NCBI RefSeq assembly: GCF_910596095.1
Contig: NC_056534.1
Coordinates: 38,078,088-38,142,087, forward strand
DNA: 64,000 nt
Reading direction: 5' to 3'
From: Thunnus maccoyii
Taxonomy: Eukaryota > Chordata > Actinopteri > Scombriformes > Scombridae
Part shown: positions 27,443 to 37,596 of the stretch, in pieces
Numbering within the stretch: the stretch's first letter is position 1
Layout of the letters: every line of letters begins with the position of its first letter
Made by a program: the position numbers and the translations under genes
The notes under the pieces: generated by a model
What the model was told of the DNA's origin: nothing
Database searches by the model: none
What the model saw: only the letters and a program-made list of their open reading frames with translations

Positions 27443-27500
<58 letters not shown>
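27443..27500. repeat. (TG)n microsatellite
   Basis: About 29 uninterrupted TG units, ending in CGCGTG. A second TG array follows about 110 bp later. Confidence 0.97.
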
Positions 27501-27504
<4 letters not shown>

Positions 27505-27602
27505 TGCACATGGTGTATGCAGATGCAAATGTTCTCTGTAGATCTCAGACTGTGATTGAACCCTGCACAGAAATTGAGTCCTTTTTATATAATCTTGAGT
27601 GT

Positions 27603-27610
<8 letters not shown>

Positions 27611-27665
<55 letters not shown>

Positions 27666-27667
27666 GT
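27611..27667. repeat. (TG)n microsatellite
   Basis: About 27 TG units. With the array at 27443-27500 it encloses 110 bp of unique DNA. The purine-pyrimidine alternation can form Z-DNA. Confidence 0.97.
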
Positions 27668-28262
27668 GAGGGAGAGAAAAATATATGTACATATGACTCA
27701 TAAGCAGGTGTATGTACAGTAATAAACTACCAATAAACAAGGCTATGGGCATCCTCCTCACTTAACTGAGTGTAATGTTTTAAAACCTGGGCTGAACTAG
27801 CATGTGAGTTCAGTTTTCATGTGTGTTAAAAAAAAAGCATCTGAAGATTCTCGGTTATCTTAAGGTCACAAGATGTCTCGATTTACAAAGTCGAAGGCAG
27901 CTGTGGTTTTCCTGTTGACCACAAAGGCTTCATCAAATCTACTGACTGGTACGTAGGTTCCCACGATGAAGGTCCTACATCTGTACATCAGGGAAATGAC
28001 ACAACTGCAGATTAAGTAGCTCAACACAAAGCCTGGCAGTTAATCTACTTCATAAGAACAGGGGAAAGTCCTTTAAAAAGGCAACAGTTTACAGTCAAGA
28101 GGGGCAAAGGGAACAACTGCTACATGCTGATCATTGTTGTTTAACACATCATTGTGAGTGAGCTCTGACCTGCCAGACACAATGAGCAGCGGCCAGCCAC
28201 TTTTTTTATTGACAGAATTGTCTTTAGACAGACATGAACTCTGTACAGTTAGTCTTCATACA

Positions 28263-30019
28263 TCATAGAGCATTTTGACAAACTCCTTTGGTCCACCTAC
28301 ACTCTCCATAATCTATTTTCAGGAAATCAGACATTGGTCCATCGCCAAACAAGCATGTCACACCTATAATCTTTGTGTCTTGAGAGGGAGACCCTGCCTC
28401 TGAGCAAATACCTGTAAGACAGAGAAAGTGTGGATTCATTTCATTCATGCCAAAGAAGAGGTTGTGCGTATCGTGAATAAACAAATGCACATTCTTGTAG
28501 AGTTACATATACCTAACATGGCATCTGCTATATTAATTAAGGTTCAAAAAACTGCTTCTGGGTTCAGGCGAAGAGGCTGTGGTAAGTTGAGACATTCTGC
28601 CTGCTTCTTAAACTCTTCAGCTCTGCAACAGTCACAGTCCTTCTCTTGCTCAAGAGACAAGAAACATACAGAAATATACAGTATCCTGTGCAGAAATATA
28701 AAATACAGAACTACCCCTTATACAACTTGGATTGACTAGATGTCAGTTTTTAGGTTAGATTTCAGGGATGCAAAGGTTTTGACAGGATAAGTTATAGCAG
28801 AGGATTTAACCTTTTCTGAGTAATGAAATGTAATCAGGAAATCAGCTTTACCTTGTCCAGAGAGTCTTCTCTGTTAAATGGAGAAACTCCAAACAATTTT
28901 AATAATTCAAGAATGAATATTTCTGTCACTGGTTTTCAACATCATTTCCTTAGTTTGATGATTTTTCAACTGTCTCTGGTTCATTTTGGGGTTTCATTTA
29001 GAAAGCACTTTAACAGTAAGCTTACCTGAGCAGAAAACAAGTAAAGCACCATGTCAGTTTAGAAATTTTGTCAGACTTGACGAAGCTCATACAACAGTTT
29101 TCACAGGCTGTATAGGACACCTGGGCCTAAATAAATATCTTTGACATCCATAGTCAGTGGAATATCCCTTTAAAAATAAAGGGCAAGCTTTGATTCTTGT
29201 TTGTTGAACAAATGCTCAAAAGTCGAGGTTCACTTACATTAAACAATGTTTTCACATTAAACATTGCGCTACGTTTTATGCACTGATGCTGATCAGAGTG
29301 GCCTCTGCTGGAATGTTAAACTGCTTTTAATTCCTTCAGATGATATTTCAATCAGAGTAAACCTGCGATTACTGTTGTCACATCGTTGGCTTTTCTGGTA
29401 CTCTTGTAACACTTTATGCTAAAGATAGCATAAAGTGTTCTCTCTGAGGTTTGAATATGAATATGATTTTATGGAGTTTCAGGTTTTTTAGCCTCGTGTC
29501 ATCTCCCTAATTGTGGCAATTTATGCCTACAGTGTGTATTTACTTACTCTTTATCACACAAAATCAAGTAACTTAGTGATTGGTCTGAAATACAATCTAA
29601 TGCATGTAAACTCTCAGATTTAACTATGTCACTGCCAAATTATTTTAACCCTTCATTTGCATAAGCAGTATATGAATAATATGATTTATAACTCACTGAA
29701 ATTAAGTTGTAAGCAGACATTTCTAAGTGTTTAATATCTTTGTTAACAACAAACTCTTCTTACGAAGAATTCATAATTGTGTATAAACAGCTAATGAATG
29801 CTTGATAGCACCGTATAACATAGTTGTAATTATATACACTCATATGTCTTCAATAGTTACTATTATCTAAAATATAATAAAATCTGTGAATGATTTGTGT
29901 ATACAGAGTTGTTACAGTGAGAATGTTAAAGTGATACTGAACCAGCATTTGCTTTGTGACTACATTGACCTACATTTATTTATTTTATCAGTCAACATGT
30001 CTGTCGTCTTAGTTAGTAA

Positions 30020-30066
<47 letters not shown>

Positions 30067-30705
30067 GCAGTGCTGTTGCAATTCTAGACACAAAGTTCAG
30101 ATCTGTTTGTGCAGATATGTGGTCAGATAAAATATTTGCATTGCATGTTTCATTAATTTTGCATTACATGTCTCACCTGACCCTGAAAATGTATTTTCTA
30201 AATTGGTTCCTTATGAGTTATGGGATCCTACAAGATCACACTACTCTGTGTCAAAGTTATAACATAATAAACTGAAACCAACACCGAGCTCAGAGTGGAG
30301 TGGCAGCAGAAAGCTAGTTGAACTCACTGGGGTTCAGGTAAGGCCTGCAACCTTTCTTGTTGTTGCCAATCACAATTTTACCAGACTACTTGTGCCCTGA
30401 CAAAGTACATATAAAAAGTTACATAGCACCTGTTTGTGCGGTCGGCATGCTTCCTTAATTAGACTTCACTCGCCTGGTTGGAGAGCTATCCAAACCTGAG
30501 TCATTGTGGTTCAGATTATTGGACTAAAAAAAAACTTAAAATGTAGATTTGAAATTATGCTTCTTTTTTTTTTTAACCACGGCATTGAAGGCATCACTCT
30601 CATTAGTTGTAGTGATTTTCACTCAGTGGCTGTTTTCATTAACTGTTCAGCATCTGGCTTGTTTGTGCTTTCTGCTGCATGCATCCACTTGCCAAGCAAC
30701 TGAAA
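28263..30705 (-). pseudogene. Lipocalin pseudogene, leftmost member of the tandem cluster
   Basis: Recognisable pieces of the same six-exon lipocalin as the two genes to the right. The exon-2 piece is at about 30705-30570 (LLGKWMHAAESTNKPDAEQL, then VKITTTNESDAFNAVV in another frame). A degraded exon 4 is at about 29160-29030 (CENCCMSFVKSDKISKL). An exon-5 piece is at about 28655-28545 (EEFKKQAECLNLPQPLRLNP). A possible last exon is at 28411-28263 (ICSEAGSPSQDTK). Exons 2 and 5 each need a frame change relative to gene B, the exon-5 donor is poor, and no signal-peptide exon or clear exon 3 is seen. Intron 3 is still alignable with gene B (GACACAAAGTTCAGATCTG at 30088 versus GACACAAAGTCCAAATCT at 35191), so it arose by genomic tandem duplication, not retrocopying. 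A host gene that has decayed. Confidence 0.7.
30025..30064. repeat. (CT)n microsatellite
   Basis: About 20 TC units inside the pseudogene's intron. The opposite strand is a GA tract, a possible triplex or GAGA-factor target. Confidence 0.95.
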
Positions 30706-30789
30706 CAGAAGGTGTCTCCCTCAATTGAACAAGACAACAAACTGACAAATTCAAATATTTTTTGGTTTTAGACAGATGCTAGTTTGATA

Positions 30790-31070
30790 GATAATCTTTA
30801 TATACAGTCAATGGTTGCAATCTGCAACCTCACCACTAGATGCCACTAAATCCACACTGGTCCTTTAAAAGTTAAGTGTCATACAACGCACTCACCAGCA
30901 GGTGGCAGAGTACATTACTGCAGGCCATATAGTAGAAGACCAGTGTCTGTTGGTAGTTTGAGGTTGTTGAGTCTTGCAGGTGAAGAAATAAAAATGGACA
31001 TTTTTCTTCACCACTAATGTCGTCCCGTCTGAATGGTGTAACAGTTTGGAGCTTCCACTGATATATTACC
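30790..31070. repeat. Segmental repeat copy 1 (partner 32590-32830)
   Basis: Carries GGTTGCAATCTGCAACCTCA, the right end of the TTAA family-4 element, then CCTTTAAAAGTTAAGTGTCA, CACCAGCAGGTGGCAGAGTA and CGTCCCGTCTGAATGGTGTA. All four recur in the same order and orientation in the partner copy. Only the right half of the transposon is present here, so this copy is truncated. Confidence 0.65.
30895..30907 (+). promoter_or_regulatory. CTCF-like motif, copy 1
   Basis: CCAGCAGGTGGCA fits the vertebrate CTCF core consensus CCASYAGRKGGCR at every position. An identical copy in the same orientation is at 32674-32686. Binding is not shown by sequence alone. Confidence 0.45.
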
Positions 31071-32036
31071 TCACGATGAAAGACTCACTGGCTTTGAGAA
31101 AATATGATAAAACACTGGTGTGTGAGGCCAGTAGACAGTTAGGTTAGCTAGTGGCTAACAGTTAGCTACTACATCACCGATCGGTTGTGTTATTTTTCAA
31201 ATGTTAAGCGTCAGCTAAGTGAGATGTTAGAGCTCCGAGAAGAGTTTCTGCTGGAATTTTTTTTTTAAATGTTGTTTGAACTGACTGTGAAAGAACTACA
31301 TTGAGTTTGAGTAGGCCTACTGTGTAATTTTTGGCAAAGACCACGAAGACATAAAAAAGCAAAACTCATGCAATTCTTGAACACGTTCTCAAGTTTTGTG
31401 AACGTGAGGAGTTGCTGGAGAGGGATCAGCGCCACTTTCCTCTTCACCTGCGGTCGGTGGGGGGAGGTGGCAGCTCAGACAGCGGACCCCAGGTCAGGTG
31501 GACAGAGAAAAACCACTGCGCCCATCGTCATTGGCAAAAATACTTTGAGCTTTAGCAGCCTTAAGCACAAGATTGAAAGTGATCTAAAAAGGGCTATCCT
31601 GAAAGGGTAATTGTGGAGACAGTGAGAGGTGCCGTGAGTTCTTGTTTTGAAACTGAGGAGCTATTTATCACTCTAAACACTCTCAGACAAATCTAAAGAG
31701 CTCAATATGCAGAGAAGGACGCAACTAATCACTGATGCAGGAACGATTGAAACTGAAGCAGGAGTATTGGGTAAATAACTTAATGCATTTGGTTAAGAGG
31801 CCAGAGAGATTTTTTTTAAGAGTGCAATAATGTTCTTCACTAATGTTAATTAAACATTAAATAACTAATAATGCACTGTGTATGATGAAGTTTGCTTAAT
31901 AACATTTGTTAGAGAGACAGGGAGGAAGAAAAGGGTTATTTCACGTTTATTAAGGCTTTATTAATGCATAATGATGCTACACTTAATATACAGTGTGACC
32001 CAACAAGGAATAAGCAATAATATAAACTAATATAAT

Positions 32037-32039
<3 letters not shown>

Positions 32040-32077
<38 letters not shown>
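32040..32077. repeat. (TG)n microsatellite
   Basis: About 19 TG units in the spacer between the pseudogene and gene B. Confidence 0.95.
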
Positions 32078-32080
<3 letters not shown>

Positions 32081-32269
32081 GTTGAGTCCATAATTAAAAG
32101 GGATGACAAAATAACATCCATCTACAAATTACAAATGACTGATATGTCCACTCGGTCGGGTCTGAGTGACTGACAAGGTGGACATTTTGGGACAACATAG
32201 GGTGGGCATTTGGAGCTTCCGTTAGCGTATTAGCTACAACAAACGTATGTTGAAGAGAAGTCGGTATAG

Positions 32270-32647
32270 TTAACGGTGCAGTGTGTAGAATTTACTGGCA
32301 TCTAGCAGCACAGACTTTAATATAATATTCATAAGTGTGTTTAGATTAGTGTATAATCACCTGAAAATAAGAATCATGTTTTCGTTACCTTAGAATGAGC
32401 CCTTTATGTCTACCGAGGGAGCGGGTTCTCTTCCACGGAGCTGCCATGTTGCACCGCCACATTTCTACAGTAGCCCAGAATGGACAAACCAAACACTGGC
32501 TCTAGAGAGGGCCTTTCGTGTTTTTCGTGAGTTTTGCTGCCACCATAGATTCTCAAATACAGAGAGGGGGGGGGGGGGGTATTCAGTTGGTTGCAATCTG
32601 CAACTTCATTGCTAGATGCCACTAAATCCTACACAGTGGCCCTTTAA
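32270..32647. mobile_element. TTAA-flanked non-autonomous element, family 4
   Basis: Left end TTAACGGTGCAGTGTGTAGA, continuing ATTTACTGGCATCTAG. Right end CTAGATGCCACTAAATCCTA, continuing CACAGTGGCCCTTTAA. The arms are inverted copies over about 35 bp, and both sides end in TTAA. A run of 13 G lies near 32566. Frames on both strands (32406-32622) are by-products of this element, not genes. A half copy lies at about 30800-30868. Confidence 0.75.
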
Positions 32648-32673
32648 AAGTTAAGTTTCATATACTGCACCCG

Positions 32674-32686
32674 CCAGCAGGTGGCA
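32674..32686 (+). promoter_or_regulatory. CTCF-like motif, copy 2
   Basis: CCAGCAGGTGGCA, identical to 30895-30907 and in the same orientation, lying just outside the right end of the TTAA family-4 element as in the first copy. Confidence 0.45.
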
Positions 32687-33078
32687 GAGTAAGCTGTTTG
32701 TGGTAAATTACTGGAGGCTATTTAAAAGAAGACTAGTGTCAGTTGATAGACTAATACATAATAAGTAACTGATTCATTCTTCTACACCTCTAATGTTGTC
32801 CCCGTCTGAATCATGTAACATATTAAAGTTCAAATCCCACATCCCTCATCCCACATGTAATAACAAAGTCCTGAATTGTTTATACATGTGGTAATCTGGT
32901 TACAAGGGGTTCAGCAAGAAAAATGAATAAATCTGATTTGTCAATTTGATAACAGATAATCTAAAACAGATAGTCAAAGACAGACAGAACAACAGTCATA
33001 CTTCATATTCATTTGGTATTTTATTTTTTACAGGCAGAATCCTTTTCAGGCAGACCTGGCCATGTAAGCATGCCAATA

Positions 33079-35851
33079 TTAATTTTCTTTTAATCCAGCC
33101 ATGCGACTGGAGATAGTTTCGACTAACATTTCACCACCACTGTTGATCACATTTTCAAGTAGACTGACAGATTCAGAGTTCATGTGATTTGAGACATCGG
33201 TTAGGTCAATGGTCCCTGTTCCTTTTATTGTAGACTCATCTGGGCAAAAACCTGTGAAGGAAGAGAAGTGTGGATTCATTTTATTTACTCCAGTCAAGAG
33301 AGCATTTCATTAATGTACAACCTGATCAACCATGGCACTGAAGATGAAAATGAAATACAGGCAAACACAAAAAATCAAATTCACTGTTAAGATATTAATG
33401 TGATGATAATTTGCTTCCTTTAATGGCAACTGTTCACCCACTGTGTGTGATTGTCCCACACCCCTGCTGGGCTGTCGCATATTGAAGAAGGTGTAAGGAG
33501 GTGGGTTACAAGGTTTATCTGATATATTAGGTATAGTGACAACCTTTTGTGTGTGAAATTAATCAGATCTAATATAAATCTAATTTCTGTTTTAGTTTTT
33601 TCACTTTTGTTTTAGGCAAAATGCATTTCACTATTGGCTTTACTGTGCTTTGTTCATGTGTAATTACACCATGACTAAGAAACTGCTGCTGCTGCTGTTT
33701 AAATTAAGGCACCACAGTTTCTTTTGACTATTAAAATGGCAAATACATCTTATAACACAATATCAAAATGTTGATACTGAACTGACGATATTCACAGCCT
33801 CAACAACATGGCTGCAGCATAATTCAAATTCATATGAAGACTTTGTGGCCAGTTCATACCTTTTTCTGGATCCAGGATAGTGGGTGGTAGTAGGTTCAGA
33901 CACTCTACCTGCTTCTTAAACTCCTCCATCTCAGCGGCAGTCACCTTAGCTCTCCTGCCTGAGAGACACAACAAGCGTATTCAAAGGATGCAGCACTTGG
34001 GTGTATACAGGGTCATTCAAGGAACTTCAGACATTAAAGGATAGGTTCACAGTTGTTCAAGTCTGTCTTAAAACAACAGTCAGGTGCCTATATAACCATT
34101 GAAACAGGTTTTATTTGCTGTGATCATTCCTCCTGTTCATACTGACCATTAGAAGATCTCCACCAAATGTGTTTACAATGAAAGTAACGGGGGACAAAAT
34201 CCACAGGCCTTGTTTTGGGCAAAAATGTATTTAAGAGTTTATCTGAAGGTAATATGAAGCTTCAGCCATCTGACTTAGTCAAACAAAGCGGATATCTGCC
34301 ACAGTTACACTCTTTTTTAGTAAAAAACTCCCTTATTGTGTCTCCACAGTCAGTGTTTTTCTGTTCAGCTGCAGTGGTATTGTAACAAAAAGAAGGAATT
34401 TGGAACTAAAAAGATCAGGTAAAAAAAACTTGATTTATCCAACAGCAAACACCTGAAAACTAATGACATTCAAATCACCCTCAGCTGTACTTTGTATTTA
34501 GTGCAAATTAGCACATTTTAGCACGATAACACACTAAACTGAGACAGTGAGCATGGTAGACTTGACTATACAGACATTAGAGCGTTAGCATGAGTATGTT
34601 AGCATGCTGATGTTAGCATTTGGCTAAAAGCACCACTGTGTCTAAGAGCAGCTTCACTGAGCAGTTAGCATGTTTGTAGTCTTGTTTTCCCATGAACAGT
34701 AACTTTGTGAATAGTCTGGTTCTGGTAGTATAACGATATATACCGAGAGATGATTAGAAATTCTCATCTGGTCTATAAAGTGTATCTAAACAGTAAATAA
34801 TGAAACTGCAATATAGAATTACATAGCCTAAATGGTAAAAGTGATAGAAGATTTTAACCATATTGTCCATCTGTAGTCTTAATACAGTGTACGAATTTTC
34901 AGATCTGTGCAAATCCATTTCAAAGTCACTACTTAATAACATTTTATAAATTATTTTAAATTTAAAAGTGGTTACATTTCTTTTACATCCATTTTATTGG
35001 TCTGTATGTCTTACTCAGTAACTGAAGACCCGTGTATGTGCTTCTTCCGATGGTGTATTTTGCCTGTAAAACGAGGCAGTCAGGGCAGCCAGATCTCAGA
35101 AAGACCTCAGATACACTGAAGGGGTGCACTGGGGATCACAAGCACACGCACACAGACATCAACCCATACAAATACACAAAGTGTTTGTTGGACACAAAGT
35201 CCAAATCTATGCAGATACATGGTCAGTCAAGATATTTTCACAGCATGTTTCAGCAGCACTACGCACCCATAGAGAGAGTGTTGTTTTCCAAGGTCATCTT
35301 ACTTGTGAGAGTGAAGCACCTGCCAGACCTTTAACAAATTGAATGGTTTTTTTTTTTAAAGTGGAATTACAAACTGACATTTTTTAAGATTTGGAAAAAC
35401 ACCTCTGGACACTATGGAAGACTTTGGCTCCAAAATAAACAAATAAACATGAAATTACATTTTTTGAGCCTGAAAGACATCGATGGCATTATTCTCCTTG
35501 GCCGTGGTGATTTTCACCCAGCAGGTCTCCGCAAACATCTCTGTCAGCAATTTGAATGCTGCGACATTTGTGCTTTCCGCGATGCTCATCCACTTGCCCA
35601 ACAGCTGAAACAGACAGTATCTCCCTCAGTTACATAAGATGATAAATGGAAAAAAAATCAATATGCACTTAGTGATAGTGTGAAAGGCAGATGGCAAGTG
35701 AGATGACAGAGTATCTTACCTGGTCTCTTCCTTGGATTTCAATCTGTTGGATCAGACTCTCACAGCTGGTAACTGGAGCTGACTGCCCAACAGACAGAAG
35801 ACTGAGCACAGCCACAGCAACATGAACAAACACCATCATGACTCGTCGCAT
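33079..35851 (-). CDS. Secreted lipocalin, saxitoxin/tetrodotoxin-binding or TBT-binding protein-like (gene B)
   Basis: Six exons: 35851-35720, 35604-35459, 35328-35267, 35128-35015, 33958-33860 and 33251-33079. They total 726 nt, or 241 residues. Residues 1-25 form a signal peptide (MRRVMMVFVHVAVAVLSLLS, then VGQSA). Next come PVTSCESL, the lipocalin GxW box (LLGKWMSIAEST) and SGRCFTLTSKMTLENNTLSM with an Asn-Asn-Thr glycosylation site. CPDCLV, FKKQVECLN and FCPDES follow. The spacing of cysteines and the order of blocks match fish proteins related to alpha-1-acid glycoprotein: pufferfish saxitoxin/tetrodotoxin-binding protein and flounder tributyltin-binding protein. These are plasma carriers of small hydrophobic or toxic ligands. 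Exons 3, 4 and 5 have exactly the same lengths (62, 114, 99 nt) as gene C. The last exon is 48 nt longer, giving a different C-terminus. The exon-3 acceptor has a poor pyrimidine tract, but phase and length support it. A TTAA element lies in intron 4. Ligand unknown. Confidence 0.85.
34034..34440. mobile_element. TTAA-flanked foldback MITE, family 1 copy 3, right arm missing
   Basis: Starts TTAAAGGATAGGTTCACAGT and follows copy 2 (12253-12783) through CCTCCTGTTCATACTGACC and GCTTCAGCCATCTGACTTAG. The right terminal arm is not found, so the copy is truncated. It lies in intron 4 of lipocalin gene B. Confidence 0.7.
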
Positions 35852-37596
35852 CCACTTTCACAAAGATCCTGAATCTGTGTCTCTGTGCTGGTTGTGTCTG
35901 CTTAAAGCTAAAACTGGTGCATCAAAGGTCAGAGGCTCATCCCACATGGACTCCTGAGTTGTTTACATGTGTCGTAATCTGGTTCAGCGATGGAGACAGT
36001 AAAAGGTTTATTGACTTGTATTTAGACAACCAAATTAAAGACAATAACAACTGGGGAATTAGAGCAGATGAAACCAAACGTAATGAAGAAAGTACTATTC
36101 TACAGAATCAATGACTCTGTTTTTTCTGCTGCTGTGTTTCTTGCCAGCTGCTAGCTAATCCTACAACCAAGCTGTCATCAAGAGTTTTTTTTAATGCTGC
36201 ATGTACTGCGAATGAAAAGATGTTATACTTTCTGGTATGTACACACATCCACCATACTTCTTCTGTAATGATATGTTACTCAACAGACGCTTAGAAGATG
36301 TGTATGTATATAGAAGTAGAACTTGAACCTGTTATAATCACTATTTTTATATTAACAATGGTTCAAATGACTGCATGTACTGTGCGTGAAAAGGGTTGCT
36401 TGTGGTGACAAATCCACAGATACTTATGTTCTGACTCTGCAGTTCCCCTCAGCTTCTCTCATCAGCGTTATTCAGTCACAGCAGCTAAGCAAGTAGTTTG
36501 AAAGACCCTCTATATCCTACCTGCTTTCACCAGACAGCAGACAGACAAAGTTAGCGACCAGCCAGTGAACAAATACAAAGATACAACACTCTTCAAACAA
36601 ACTCTGAAAACAATATTGACCGTTTAAGTTTTTACTGGAAGCAACTGTGAAACTGTGACAACAGAATTGGACAAATGATTAGAATGATTAGAAATCAGAT
36701 TAGATGATGATTATAAATCAGTTGATCAGAGTCCAGTCAGAGTAAAAAAGACAGTCATAGCCATGCTAGCAGCTCTGTAAGGCTATACATTAGCACAGCA
36801 CTGCTTTGAGCTAAATGGACCAATCAGTTGTTGTGCACCTGCATGCACAGTGAGCACAGAAAGGTTTTGGCACTATGGAGGTGTGTCTATCATTCTCAAG
36901 TGCCTCAATCACATAATCCTGTCACCGTACACATGCAGAGGTTTACTGAGAAGAGCATCGGTTACGTATCGTAACCCCAGAATGTGGACGGAGCCTTCCT
37001 AATCCTGCTGCTGTAATAAAGGATTTAAATGACAAAATATGGGCATATATCATACTTCATACATATTTATATACATATTTGTAATATGTCACGATATATT
37101 TTCACAGTGTGTTCAAGTTTTAGACAGTGTTCTAAGTCTGTTACCATAATGACGGTTACTTTTAAATAGCAGGTGAATATTGACCTTAGCGTGCTTGTTT
37201 GCTTATTTGTTTATTCATTTGTTTACTTATAATTTTCTTGTAACTGTATTGCATCTGCCCAGAGTTTAACTTCAATAACTGGACAACTGTCGACATTATT
37301 TACCGTCTCATGTGCAACTCTGTCTTTATACCTCAACGAAGGGTCTTTGTGGAATAAAGAAAAGAAAGAAAAGGTCTTGTTTTTATTTATATCTTTTTTT
37401 AGCTCAGAATGTGAGACATCAAACAACAAAAAAATAACAATAATCATACCACAACTGCCAATAAGTAGAAGAAAACACGGTAGCTCCTAAACCTTGATTT
37501 TTATGCAATTTTCTGAATTACTTATGCATATCACAACAAATTCCATGCTTTTTCATACAAAATGACTTGTGGCACAAAATCAAAACTAATTATAGA
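35852..37596. other. Spacer between lipocalin genes B and C
   Basis: The first ~150 bp to the right of 35851 should hold the gene B promoter and 5'UTR. The segment 35930-35990 (CTCATCCCACATGGACTCCT) has a match at 32840-32910. No TATA box is obvious. A minus-strand AATAAA (TTTATT) near 37384 may serve gene C. No further gene. Confidence 0.5.

Larger units (their letters stand above)
25240..28262. other. Intergenic stretch chic2 to lipocalin cluster; repeats only
   Basis: Holds a T-run at about 25505-25523, a TTAA-flanked element (26164-26725) and two long TG arrays. A short coding-like fragment at about 27845-28018 is discussed under findings. No gene is called. Confidence 0.55.
30706..33078. 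other. Spacer between lipocalin pseudogene and gene B; duplicated repeats
   Basis: No gene. The stretches 30790-31070 and 32590-32830 share order and sequence: a half-element end, a CTCF-like word, then AATGT(C/T)GTCC(C)CGTCTGAAT. The region also holds a TTAA-flanked element, a TG array and, at about 32840-32910, a piece resembling the DNA just upstream of gene B exon 1 (35930-35990). Confidence 0.55.

Noticed and set aside
32406-32622. Frames of about 70 codons on both strands
   Set aside because: Inside the TTAA-flanked element 32270-32647, which has no coding capacity.
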